From Trema orientale (taxonomy: Eukaryota; Streptophyta; Magnoliopsida; Rosales; Cannabaceae), in NCBI GenBank assembly GCA_002914845.1, contig JXTC01000491.1, positions 68,373 to 132,372 of the forward strand: a DNA stretch of 64,000 bases, read 5' to 3'. Below the pieces are notes generated by a model. The model was not told where the DNA came from, did no database searches, and saw only the letters and a program-made list of their open reading frames with translations. Shown here in pieces: positions 12,961 through 24,931 of this stretch; positions within the stretch are counted from its first letter, which is position 1, and each line of letters begins with the position of its first letter. The position numbers were made by a program, and so were the translations under genes.

Positions 12961-14180
12961 TGGATAGGTCAAATCTGGACCGCCGGATCGTCAAAAATGT
13001 TATATGGGCCTTCAAAATGGACTGCTGGTCGTGGGAGGGGTCTGCTTGCACCTGCTGAAGCTCCTAGGGGTGTAGCTACACCCCTGGTTCTGTTGAGAGG
13101 CATAAGATGCACCTCCTCTGGATTTTCTCCCGTTTTAGTTCTTTTTCACCACTTTTTGAGTCTTTTTCACTCCAAATCCATTTCTTTAACTTTCCTACAT
13201 TAGAACATCAAATTAAACTAAGAAAATAAATAGAACATAGCAATAATAAAGATAATTAAGCACAGATAACTCTAATTTCTTAGAGGTATCACACCTCTAA
13301 ACTAAAGATTTTACTAGTCCTCGAGCAAAAGAAAAATTAAAACAAACTAAAGACAAACAAGAGGCAATTTGCACTTCATATAGTAATTTCTAAAGGATTA
13401 CTCAAAGATCGCATAAGAAACATAACTTATAGTAAAGTGTAAACATTGACTAAATATTCAAAATAATCAAAGAGCACGTCCCATTCTATATTGGATTTTC
13501 CATGTGTGTGTGAATATGCTTTTTCACCTATTATTGTGTGATTTTTGAATAAGCTTATGCAAACATGTATTAACCATAGAATCTTAGAGATATGAATCAA
13601 GTGCCATAGGTTTGCTTTTCAAATCTATTTCCACTAATGTAGATTAACACAACACCAAGGATCAAAAGTTCTTCATTAAGCTTGTAATATAGGCTAGGGT
13701 ATAGGTGGGATGTTTTGGATAAAGTAAACTCAAATCACTCTTAAGCACATTAACCTAGGACCTATGTAGAGCTAATCTTTCACACTTTAATTACCACACC
13801 ACTTAATATTCACCTATTTTTTCCTTCCAGTAAACACTTTAGCCAATACTAATTCATTTTTTTTCTGTTGAGTTGTACCCCCCCAAACTTGTTTCTTTCT
13901 TTTATTAACCTAACTCATTTTTCACTTTTTCATTTTACTTTTTCGCTAAGAATAAAATAAAACAAAAAGATATGGCTTTTTCTTTTTTCTTTTTTTGAAA
14001 TTTTTTTCTTTTTTTTTTTTTTGGAACTTTAAATAATGAAAAACAAAATTAAAAAATAAGAGGAACTTCAATTCAAAATTAACAAATTTTCTTACTCCAC
14101 CCATCCTCCCAAATTGAAGCATAACTTAAAATAATTCTCAAAAATGATCAATATGCTCGTGGGGCAAGGATTGAAGGATA
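12960..14180 (-). repeat. Noncoding LTR-retrotransposon piece (Athila/Tat-like texture)
   Basis: Minus-strand reading gives the phrase ttgctcgaggactagtaaaa followed by tttagtttagaggtgtgata (about 13,285-13,335). Such phrases are common in the untranslated and LTR parts of large plant Gypsy elements of the Athila/Tat group. Homopolymer-rich T stretches and acccccccaaacttg (about 13,877) fit the same origin. No coding domain was found, and both edges are uncertain. Confidence 0.4.
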
Positions 14181-14199
14181 TCATTTAGTCTAAGTTAAT

Positions 14200-15916
14200 A
14201 TATGCTCAGACCTTCCTCGCAGCGTAAACCATTACACTAGCCTAATGATGACCCGGAGCTAGCATGCAGGCATGCGGAGATGAAGGCACTTATTTAGAGG
14301 ATCCCAGAGGTTCCAGCTTCAATTAAAAGGAGTGCGGCTAGCTGCTGTGCTGACTCACCATTCGTGGATGAGATTGCCCTAGTAGAAATGCTAAGGAAAT
14401 TCAACTTCACAAACATGAAAATGGCGACCACATGTCCGAGCACCCAATGTGCAGTATCGTAAGTTCGACGGCCACGTAAGTGTGTAAATGCATGCAAATA
14501 CTATATGAATGACAGAATAGTGATATACACCATTTTCACAAAACCACAAAATAATCACGCAGTATTCTTTAATCAAACAATGTTTAGTTCTCAAAACTGA
14601 GTTCTCAAATCATTTTGGATCAAACCCCATAAATCCAATTTCCTGCAAAAAAAAGTTCAAAATAGTATATATGACACGCCAACCAATATGACGTACCTCC
14701 CAGGTAGTTTCAATCTCAAATCAAGTCAAAGCATATTTAAACACCATTTTTACAAATTATTTCATGAAATTCCATATTTATTTAAAATATGTAAATTCAT
14801 AAATTTAAACTAATTTTAGAATCAAGTAATCGAATCTCTGCCTCAATCGAGTGACTAAATAGCACTACGGTGTTATAGAGAGCGTTTGACGTCGTTTGAT
14901 AGTCGTTCAGAGGGTCTTGGATCGTTTTCGAACACTCAGTTGCTTGGTTTGAAAATTAGATTTTTCCAATGGAGCTTCAAATCGCAAAACAGATTTCACC
15001 ATTCAATTTCTAGCATCCAAAATAACTAGGTCAAACATATAATTCAATAAATTTGGGTTCTGGCCAAGGCACGGCCTCTAGCAGGCAAAATGAGGAAAAT
15101 CCCGAAAGTTACAAAAATATCACTTTTTGAAATATTTAGAAAAATGTCATCTTTTTCAATTCGATAATTATCACGTCTCCGGATATTATTTCAACACCAC
15201 AAAATCATATTTGTTCATGTCTCAATCTCCTCTTTTACATCATATAATTTTTATGGCCTAAATAATTACTCTGTAAAAATAATTATAAAAATACCATATT
15301 TAAATTTGAAAAATGGCCAAATCTGAAAAGGCTCACCGGTGGCGAGTTGACGACGATGACGGGCCTTGGGTTGAAGGTTGTGATGTGACCTTCCTCCTCC
15401 CGCCAGTGATTGGCTGCAATTTCGTTGAAAACAGTTGAAAAAGCTATTGAGACTCGCAGGTTCTCGGCGTTTTTCCTCGACTTCGGTGGCGCAAGGCAGA
15501 GCACGAACTGGTGGCGAGGCTTCGTTGGCAGGCTGTGGTGGCCGCGGGCCGGTGCAGCAGTGGGGTTCGTTGGCTAGGGGCTTGGGGGCTTTTGGTGTTT
15601 TGAGGGTATCGGGTGAGAATGAGAGAAAAATGGGGGTTTTAAAAGAAATTTATAAAACTGTAGAGTCACATGTCAGCTCATGTGCTAACGGGCACTATTT
15701 TGTTTATTTGCACTTTTTCCCAGTTTTTCAAAGTTTCTTTCATTTTTGCACTTAATTAATTTCAATTTAGTGCCTGTTTTTGAAAATTTCTTACACAAAT
15801 CTAGACTAAAATTTAGTCAAAGTTAATCTTCAATTTTTTAAACTAATTAATTAATTGTTTTTGAAAAATTGGGTCAAAAGATCATAATATGCCTTAAAAT
15901 TTAGTGGGGTTTTACA
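14200..15916 (-). repeat. 3' LTR of Ty3/Gypsy element 2
   Basis: On the minus strand it starts TGTAAAACCCC at 15,916, just after the purine tract ggagggaagga and the end-of-pol phrase gggacgaaattcttttaa. From 15,916 down to about 14,600 it aligns by eye with the 5' LTR (23,125 down to about 21,650), including the shared phrases tcaaatcaagtcaaa, caccatttttacaaattatt and the GC-rich island. Below 14,600 the match weakens, so the lower edge is approximate. Confidence 0.75.
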
Positions 15917-18900
15917 TCCTTCCCTCCTTAAAAGAATTTCGTCCCAAAATATAAGGACAAGGCATAAATTCAAAGTACAACCTCATGTTGAAAATTAAAC
16001 GGGCGAGGGTATTTTTCATATATCTCAGTCTTGAACTCCCAAGTAGCTTCCTCTTCCTTGTGGTGATTCCAAAGAACTTTCACGAGTGAAATTTCTCTAT
16101 TGTGAAGCACATTGAGTTTCTTTCTCAGTATTCGAACTAGTTGCTCCTCGTAAGTGACATCCTCTTGAATAGGTATTTCTACATACTGAATAACATAGGA
16201 CAAGTCAGGAATGTACTTCCTTAGCATTGAAACATGAAAGACATTGTGCACATGACTCAACTGTGGCGATAAGTCTAACCGATATGCTACTGGCCCAATT
16301 CTTTTAGTAATCATAAATGGCTTAATATACCTTGGAGCTAACTTTCATTTAACTTTAAATCTAGTGACTCCGCGCCTTGGCGTGACCTTTAGGAATACTT
16401 GATCACCAACATCAAATTCTACTTCTCATCTTAGGGATCCGCGTAGCTCTTTTGACGACTCTGAACAAGCTTAAGTCTTTCTCTTATCACGTTGACTTTT
16501 TCAGTAGTATCTTGTATCAATTCTGGCCTAAGAGTAACTCGCTTCTCAGCGTCAACCCAATACAAGGGTAACCTGCATGGTCTCCCGTATAATACCTCAT
16601 ATGGAGCCATACCCAGACTGGCTTATAGCTGTTGTTGTAAGCAAATTCCACTGACGACAAGTGATCATCTTAGCTTCCATAAAAATCCAGTATACACCAG
16701 TGAAGCATGTCCTCTAGAATTTGAATTGTTCTCTCAGATTGGCCATTTGTCTGTGGGTGATGAGCTGTACTAAAATTTAGTTCTGTTCCCAAAGCATTCT
16801 ACAAAGCTCTACAGAACTTGGATGTAAACCTTGGATCTCTATCAGAAACTATGCTGAAAGGCACTCCATGTAAACAAATAATGTGATCCACATAAAGACG
16901 ACTGAGTTTATTGAGAGAAAAGTCAATCCAAATTGGTATAAAGTAGGCAGTCTTAGTCATTCGATCAACAATTACCCAAACTGTATTGTTTTTCCTTTGA
17001 GTCCTCAGTAATCCTGTTACAAAATCCATAGTAATCTTATCCCATTTCTATTCTAGAATAGGCAATGGCTGAAGTAACCCAGCTGGTCTTTGATATTTCA
17101 TTTTGATTTGTTGACAGGTCATACACTTAGCCACAAAAATAGTTACATCTCGTTTCATGCCTTTCCACCAATACTTCCTCTTTAAGTCATGATACATCTT
17201 AGTACTAGCAGGATGTTCTGCAAACTTAGATTTGTGAGCCTTCTCCATAAGTGCTCCAACCATCTAGTTGCTCACCATTCTGGTGTTGGTTCCAGATTTT
17301 TCTCAACTCTTGATCTTGCTATTGGCTCTGCTGAACTACCTGGAGAAGTGAAAGAGTATCCACAATATTGCTAACACAAGCAACATCATTTTTCTAGAAG
17401 TACTCCAAGTCATAATCACCAATAGTGATTGAATTTTTCACTCTTCAAGTATCAAGGAAGCAAGCATGCTATGAGATTTATGACTCAAAGCATCTGCTAC
17501 CACATTTACCTTCCCGGGATGATACTGAAGATTGAAATCATAGTCCTCAATATACTCAATCCATCTCCTCTGTCTTAAGTTCAAGTCCTACTAAGTAAAG
17601 AGGTATTTCAAGCTTTTGTGATCGGAGTAGATATCGAACTTAACGCCATATAAGTAACACCAACAGATCTTTAAGGGCAAAGATTACAGCTACCAATTCT
17701 AAGGTAGTTTTTCTCATGTGGTTTCAACTGGTGAGAAGTGTAAGCAACAATTCTGTCATTCTGCTTCAAAACACATCCCAATTTTAAACCAGAAGCGTTT
17801 GCATACACCACATAAGGTTCACTATTGTTAGGAGCAATAAGAATAGATGTAGTTGATAGTTTCTCTTTCAATTTCATGAATGCTATCTTACACTTGTCAT
17901 TCCAAGCAAACTTGACATATTTTCTCGTTAGCGTGGTCAAAGGCAATACGATGCTCGAGAAGTTCTCCACAAAATAATGATAATAACCTACCAAACCAAG
18001 AAAACTTTGCACCTCAGTAACATTTCTCGGTCTCTCTCATCCTAGAATAGACTCTATCTTAAACTGGTCAACTCAGATACCATATTGAGAAATCACATGT
18101 CCTAAGAATTTTACTACTGTTATCCAAAAATCACATTTCGATCTCTTAGCATACAAATGACGATCTCTCAAAGTTTGAAGTACGATCCTTAACTGTTCAA
18201 CATGTTTTTCTTGAGTCTTGGAAGAGATTAGGAAGTCATCAATTAACACAACCACAAATCTGTCCAAGTAAGGCATAAAGATTTAGTTCATAAGGTCCAT
18301 GAACATTGCAGGTGCATTCGTCAATCCGAAAGACATAACTAGAAACTCAAAATGACCATATCGAGTCCTGAATATTGTTTTCGATATATCCTCTTCACGA
18401 ATCTTCAGTTGGTGGTATCCAGATCTCAAGTCTATCTTTGAAAAGAATTTAGATCTACCGAGTTGGTCAAATAACTCATCAATCCTTGGTAAATGATACT
18501 TATTCTTCACTGTAAGCTGGTTTAGTATTCTGTAGTCCATAAAAAGTTTGAGTGTACCATCATCTTTCTTGGCAAAGAGAACTGGAGCACCCCAAGGTGA
18601 GGTACTCCTCTTAATGAACCCTTTTGACAACAGGCCATCTAGTTGTTCCCTTAGTTCAGTTATCTTTGCAGGAGCCACTTGATAAGCGAGAATAGAAACT
18701 GGTTGAGCTCTAGAAACTAAGTCAATACAGAATTCAATCTATTTATCAGGTGGTAATCCAGGTAAATCCTCTGGAAAAATATCTGGAAACTCACTACACA
18801 TACATTGATATGCGGTTCCTGTCTCATCATCGATGGTAAACAGGCTTCCATAACATTCCAATTTCTTTCTCCCACTAATACACTCTCTCGGAAGAGGACT

Positions 18901-20504
18901 GGGTCTCATTGGATTCAAACTAGCTTGATGCATAACTAAATAACCATCTTCAGATTGAAGAGTTACTTTCCTACTATGACAATCCACTATAGCTCAATAT
19001 TTGAACAACCAGTCCATACAAAGAATCACGTCAAATTGACCTATAGGTATCACAATCAGATTAGCTAATAATTCATATCATCAATTATGATAGGACGAGC
19101 TGTAAATAGTAGACACACTATAGACATTTCCTAATGGAGTATCGAGGTCCCAATGGAGTATCGAGGTTCAAAGGAGGATCAAAAGTTTCAGATTTCAAAC
19201 CCAATATGCTAGCAAACAACACAGATATAAAAGAATGTGACGCACTGGTATCAAACAACACATGAGCCTAAGAGTGATAAAGAAGATCATACCGTCAATC
19301 ACTTTAAGTCAGGCTGATCATATTCCGTTGCTCTAGTGACCGCATAAGTTTGACCATTTCCTTTTCCTTTGTTTCCTCTGCCTCTACCCGGATGGCTACC
19401 GTTAGACCTAGGGGTATTGTTGTTAAACTGACCATAACCTCCTTGTGTTCCCGATGCCTAAAGAGTTCGGCGCCCTATGATATAGGTAGAACCCTGAGGA
19501 CGATATTGGTGCTGGGTAGGAGAGTTGAGAGTCGGAGCTGAACTCTGGAAATGAATAGGCCTAGTGTGTTGACTAGTGATGTATGTCGAGGCTGCCTGGC
19601 TCCCCTATGGTCCTCTATGGTCAGTGGAGAATTCTGCAAAAGTTATGGGCAACTTCTTTTAAAATGGCCCTGTTGACTGCAGTTGTGGCAGGAATACGGA
19701 GCAAAGCATCCACTGCCTGACGAACTAAAGCTACCACTGCATCCAATACTCTATGAGCCCTGTTCCTGCCATTAGCTCTTTTTTATTTTTCGGTCATTAC
19801 GTTTCCCTTTATTTCCACCACTAGTTCCTTTTTCTCCAGCCAACATAGCCTTAATCCTCTGAGCTGTACCATATGCACAAATTAAAGTAGTGATTGGAAA
19901 TGGTTCAAGTCTACTGCGAATCTCTGACCTCAGGTTAGTTCTAGACTGGATCACTTGAATTCTCGAATGAGTCCCCGATGTGTGGGCATATTGAGAAAGT
20001 TTCATCAACAATCATACTCCCTTGATGTAGATTATTGTACTATTTCAGCATCTCATTCACATGGTCATCATTAGTATACTGTCCTCTAAACACTTCATCA
20101 AACTGATCCCAAGTCAAAGTGGTAGTGTCTTGAGTCAATTTTACGGTGTTCCACCAATGATAAACTGTATCCTAGAGTAAGTACATTGAAAAGCTCACTC
20201 TATACTCTGCTGGCATTGCTAGAGTGTCAAATTTCTTCTGAATTTTCCTAAGCCACAGTGCGATTATGGGGTCGTGTCCTCCATAAAGTTCGGCGGGTTC
20301 AGCTTACAAAAGTCTTTAAGACGACAAGACTGGATGCTTTTAGGAGTTGGCCTTGTTGTGAGACCAGGTATTCTCTATATAGCTTGCTGGAGTGCACCAA
20401 CAAGATCAAAAGCAGGTAGGTCTTGTTGTGAAGGAGCATCTTGTTCTCTCTCAGGTTGAGGTACTCTTTTTCTTTGAGGCATTTTTCTTGATATGTATTT
20501 CAAT

Positions 20505-20887
20505 TAGGGGTGGCAATCTGTGTCGTGTCGTGTTTAATTTAATTAAATCGTGTCATTAACAGGTTAACCTACGTGCACCTATTTAATGAAAACAACGTGC
20601 AGATTGATGGGTCAAAATGTATATAAATAGTATAATTGTTAGTTTACTCGATTTTTTTAATTAAGTTTTACTATAGTAAGAGAAATTAGTTCATTAGCTT
20701 TATGTTTTTTATTTTATTTACAAGAAATTCATGAAAAAATATTTTTTTTGAAAATAATTATTTAATATAATTTATTAAAAAATTACTTAATCGTGTCAAT
20801 TCGAGTCAATTTCATGTCAAGCAAGTTCAGCTAATCGTGCAGATTTCGAGTCGTGTTATCGTGTCATGACCTATATTGCCACCCCTA
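20505..20887. mobile_element. hAT-type MITE, 383 bp, perfect TIRs and 8-bp TSD
   Basis: The left end TAGGGGTGGCAAT (20,505-20,517) and right end ATTGCCACCCCTA (20,875-20,887) are perfect 13-bp inverted repeats. The flanks carry an identical 8-bp duplication, atttcaat, at 20,497-20,504 and 20,888-20,895. An 8-bp target duplication and GGGTGGCAA-type ends are hallmarks of hAT transposons. Subterminal copies of the words gtgtcgtgt and cgtgttatcgtgtc are present at both ends, as in the abundant plant families with GTGTCGTGT subterminal motifs. There is no coding capacity, so movement would need a transposase supplied in trans. It inserted into Gypsy element 2 and is therefore younger than that element. 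The intact TIRs and TSD suggest it is fairly recent. Confidence 0.93.
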
Positions 20888-21001
20888 ATTTCAATATGCG
20901 CAATGTGTTAGTAAAATGATGATAATGCACGATTTATATAAAAAGAAATGTCCAATCTAGTTTAATAAGTGACATACTTCGAGTATTTTAAACCAAAACC
21001 G

Positions 21002-21015
21002 TGCTCTGATACTAA
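21002..21015 (-). other. Primer binding site of Gypsy element 2
   Basis: The minus strand reads agtatcagagc a few bases inside the end of the 5' LTR (which ends gggtcgtgaca at 21,022). This matches the usual plant priming sequence TGGTATCAGAGC, complementary to the 3' end of initiator methionine tRNA. It fixes the element's orientation and the inner LTR edge. Confidence 0.8.
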
Positions 21016-21021
21016 TTTTTC

Positions 21022-23125
21022 TGTCACGACCCGAGGCTATGATTAGTGGCAGAATGGGTGTTTCATAAAATAGATATACTAGAAATAATTTTAAGAATAA
21101 ATGTAAAAACGTTTCGGAAACTTTATTTTTTTCAAGTTGGCCTCGATAAAATATTTAATTGAAATAAAACCTACAGTTATATGTCACTCATTAAATGTAG
21201 ACAATAAATAAAACATATGTCCAATAGTTATGCATTGAGCATTCATCTCATACCCAAACATAGATAAAGGTTATACAAAACATGTCCAAACCCCACAAAT
21301 AAGTTTACTAAGTTTTAATTAAATACAAATTCATACTCAAGTCTATAATTCACAAGTCTCGTAGGAATTTACCAAAATATAGACGAACCAGTAAGCCTGC
21401 AATGCCTCCATCTAGGTCTCTCGGCCCAAATGACACTGAGTGACACCTAAGAGGAGGAAGGGGGAGTGAGTTAATAGCCAGTAGAGAATCGATTAAAAGT
21501 TTTTATATCTAATAGAAATATACTCACGTTCAAGGTCCTACGTGGCTAGTGATCCATTCAAAACAGTCCACAAAATCTAATTAGAAATCACAGTCCAAAT
21601 GTTCAAACATTCCAAACAATTGTAAATTATCACATCAAAACTAGAACATATCTTTTCAAATCATTTTGGACCTTTAAAATATTACGGCAGCATAACGGCC
21701 GTTTTTGTTCAAAACTCAAAAATCCAACTTCATATAGAAAATAGTTCAAAACAATATATATGACCCGCCAATTATTGTGGCGTGCCTACATGCAGCTTAA
21801 ATCTCAAATCAAGTCAAAACAGATTTAAACACCATTTTTACAAATTATTTCACGAAATTTCATATTTATTTAAAATAAGTAAATTCGTAAATTTAAACTA
21901 ATTTAAAATCAAGTAATCGAATCCCTACCTCAGTCGAGTAACTAGATAGCGCTACGGTGCTATGGAGAGCATTTGACGTCATTTGGTAGTCGTTTGGAGG
22001 GTCGAAGGTCGTTTCCGAACCCTCGATCGCTTGGTTTGAAAATTTGATTTTTCCAACGAAGCTTCCAATCACGAAACGGACTTCACTATTGAATTCCTAG
22101 TGTCCAAAATAACTAGGTTATATATATAAATCAATAAATATGAGTCCTGGGCCGAGGCCCGGCCCATTGCATGCAAAACGAGGCAAATCTTGAGTCCCAT
22201 CCCTCCAAATTCGTGCTACTTCGAAACATAATAATATTTTATGTCAAAGTTCATCTCTTGACCTCACTGAATCTGAATCGAAATTAGAGGTCAGAACTTT
22301 GTTTCGAGGTCCCTAGCCTTAAACAGGCCTCTAATCCGAAATTACAGAAATATCACTTTTTGAAAAATTTAGAAAAATATCATCTTTTTCAATTCAATAA
22401 TTAACACGTCTCCATATATTATTTTAACACCACAAAATCATATTTGTTCATGTCTCAATCTTCTCTCACATCGTATAATTTTTACGGCCTAAATAATTAC
22501 TTTGCAAAAATAATTATAAACATGCCATATTTAATTTTGAAAAATGGCCAAATCTGAAAAAAGCTCACCGGGGGTGAGTTGACTGCGATGATGGGGCCTT
22601 GGGTTGAAGGTTGTGATGTGACTTTCCTCCTCCCGACGGTGATCGGCTATAATTTCGCCAGAATACAACTGAAAAAGCCATTCAAACTCACAGATTCTCG
22701 GTTTTTTTCCTCGACTTTAATAACACGAGGCCGAGCACATCGACTATTGGGTGCGGAGGTGTGTTTTATCGACATGGAGTTTGGGGGGTTTTGGTGTTTC
22801 AGGGGCATCTGGTGAGAAGGAGAGGAAATTGGGGGTTTTAAAAGCAATTTCCAAAACTGTAGAGCCAAGTGTCAACTCTTGAGCTAATGGGCTCTGTTTC
22901 ATTTATTTGCATTTTTACCCAGTTTTTCAAATTTTTTTCATTTTTGCACTTAATCAATTTCAATTTAGTGATGTTTTTGAAAATTTCTTACACTTTGGTC
23001 CTTGCGAATCCAGACTAAAATTAAGTCCATATTCATCTTCAATCTTTTAAATTAATTATTTTTTTTGTTTTGAAAAATTTGGTCAAAAGGCCATAATACA
23101 CTTACAAATTTTGAGGGACTTTGCA
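21022..23125 (-). repeat. 5' LTR of Ty3/Gypsy element 2 (about 2.1 kb)
   Basis: The minus strand begins TGCAAAGTCCC at 23,125 and ends CTCGGGTCGTGACA at 21,022, followed by the primer binding site. It matches the 3' LTR over at least 1.3 kb with many differences, so the insertion is not recent. A GC-richer island at about 22,570-22,820 yields short open frames on both strands that I do not regard as genes. Confidence 0.82.
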
Positions 23126-23540
23126 TTCATCCTAACACCATGTGTCTAAAAGCACTCATCATCCTAATAAAACTTTAACTAGGCGCATTCATCCTAACGT
23201 GGTATGTTGAAAAAACAACCATCCTAGAACACTTGACCCAGTTGCATTCATCGTAAGATTCAAGTCTAGATATGCCTAGTTGCATCCATAACTATACACT
23301 ACTAATAGCAGCATTCATCTTAGAAATATTCATACCATCCAATAAGAAAACAATACATGGGTACATTCATCCAGACCACATTCCTTGTTGGAGCATTCAT
23401 CCCAGAAGCATTCATGCCATCCAATAAAAAAACAGTAGATGGGTGCACTCATCTAGACTACATTCCTTGATTGAGCAATCATCCTATGAATACTAAATAC
23501 AATAAATTATATTCTAATCTAATAACAAATTAGCTAATCA
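23126..23540. repeat. Short tandem duplication, about 78-bp unit, and surrounding attcatcc words
   Basis: The block gcattcatc..aga.a.attcat.ccatccaataa...acattcatccagac.acattcctt occurs twice in tandem (about 23,320-23,397 and 23,398-23,475). The phrase gcattcatcct also recurs irregularly from 23,124 onward. There is no coding potential. Confidence 0.6.
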
Positions 23541-24895
23541 AAAGTTTAAGCAGAAATGCAACTTCAACAAAAGAAAACTATGCACAAAAGATCGAAGCAT
23601 ACAAAAAAATCACTCGAAGAACATTCGAAGGATTCAAGGAACCTTCGAATAAAATCTAAAGAACATTCAAATGAAAGAAAACTTACCAAAGAATTCCCCC
23701 AAAGACAATAAACAAAGAAAAAATATAAGTCTCTAAAATAAATTAACAATTACGGCAAAATTACATCAAATCAAGATTTTATGCAAGTCATATTTATCCT
23801 TAAAAATTAATTAATTTGACATTTGGGTGGAAAAGAAAGAGAGTGAGCAAGAGAGAGAGATTGGGAGAATTAAAGTCAATTAATTAGGAAACATTAGAAG
23901 AAATCGACCATACAAAAATAATTTATCAGTAATAAATGATTACAAAGTTTATTGAATTAAAATTTAACAAAAACATCATAACCAACCACACAATATTTTA
24001 AATTCAGTAAACACCACAAAACTTAATATGCGAGAACTATATCAGAGAAAAAAAAAACAAAACAAAACAAACAAAACTTAAAAGGCAAAAATATAACTAA
24101 AACTTTTAATATAGAAATAATTAATTCAAGACAACATAATTGACTATCGTACCATCCGAAAACGATAAGTAAATAATAATGACTACATGGAAAACAAATA
24201 AAAAATAAATAAATGTATTAAACCATATGAAAGTAATTAATTAGTACCGCAAAATTACATTAGATCTACATTTTATGCAAGTCTAATCTATTTTTATAAA
24301 TTAAATTAATTTACAACAGAGCGAGAAAGAGAGAGAGACCACGGATGATAGCAAGAGACTATATGGACAACACATATACTAATAAGCATACTACTTTATA
24401 AGCAAATATCTAATTATTACGACCAAGTTATATCAAATCAAGATTTTTTACACGTCTAACATTTTCATAAAAATTAATTTAATACATAGGGGAGAGAGAG
24501 AGAACTAAATTTAATTAATATGAAGATATTAGACATCTTGAAAATCATCATATAATATAATGTAGCAGTAACAAATAATAACTCGTTTTACATTAAATTA
24601 AAACTAATAACAAACATCATAACGAACAAAATAATATTTTATGATTTACTAAATGCTAGAAAACTACATAGAAAAAAAAAAACATTTACTAGCACATATA
24701 TAACTTAAGTTCTTAATCCAACAATAAGTAATCGAAGATATTATAATTGATCATCCCATCATCAGAAAATGATGAAGTAAATGATCGAGGCTATATGGAC
24801 AATAAAAAAAGAAATTAACGATTACGACAAAATCACATCAAATCAAGATTTTAAGCAAGTCATATTTATCCTTATAAATAAATTTGACGCTTGGG

Positions 24896-24931
<36 letters not shown>

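Larger units (their letters stand above)
15917..21021 (-). mobile_element. Ty3/Gypsy element 2 (chromodomain-bearing, Tekay/Del-like), internal region (fossil)
   Basis: A nearly full Gypsy order is visible on the minus strand, read from high to low coordinates. The primer binding site is about 21,002-21,015 and gag with its zinc-knuckle region about 19,300-20,480. The protease region is about 18,740-19,290. The RT, with [15 protein letters not shown], is about 18,050-18,690. The RNase H is about 17,420-18,010. The integrase, with its zinc-binding part and the MDFVTGLLRT core start, is about 16,440-17,300. The C-terminal chromodomain, with [12 protein letters not shown] and EEATWE, is about 15,970-16,320. 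The order PR-RT-RH-IN plus chromodomain defines a chromovirus, and the long LTRs favour Tekay/Del. It is broken, with around ten or more breaks. A hAT MITE lies between gag and the 5' LTR. Confidence 0.88.

Noticed and set aside
22579-22868. Open frames on both strands near 22.6-22.9 kb
   Set aside because: They lie inside the 5' LTR of Gypsy element 2 and correspond to the island in the other LTR copy.
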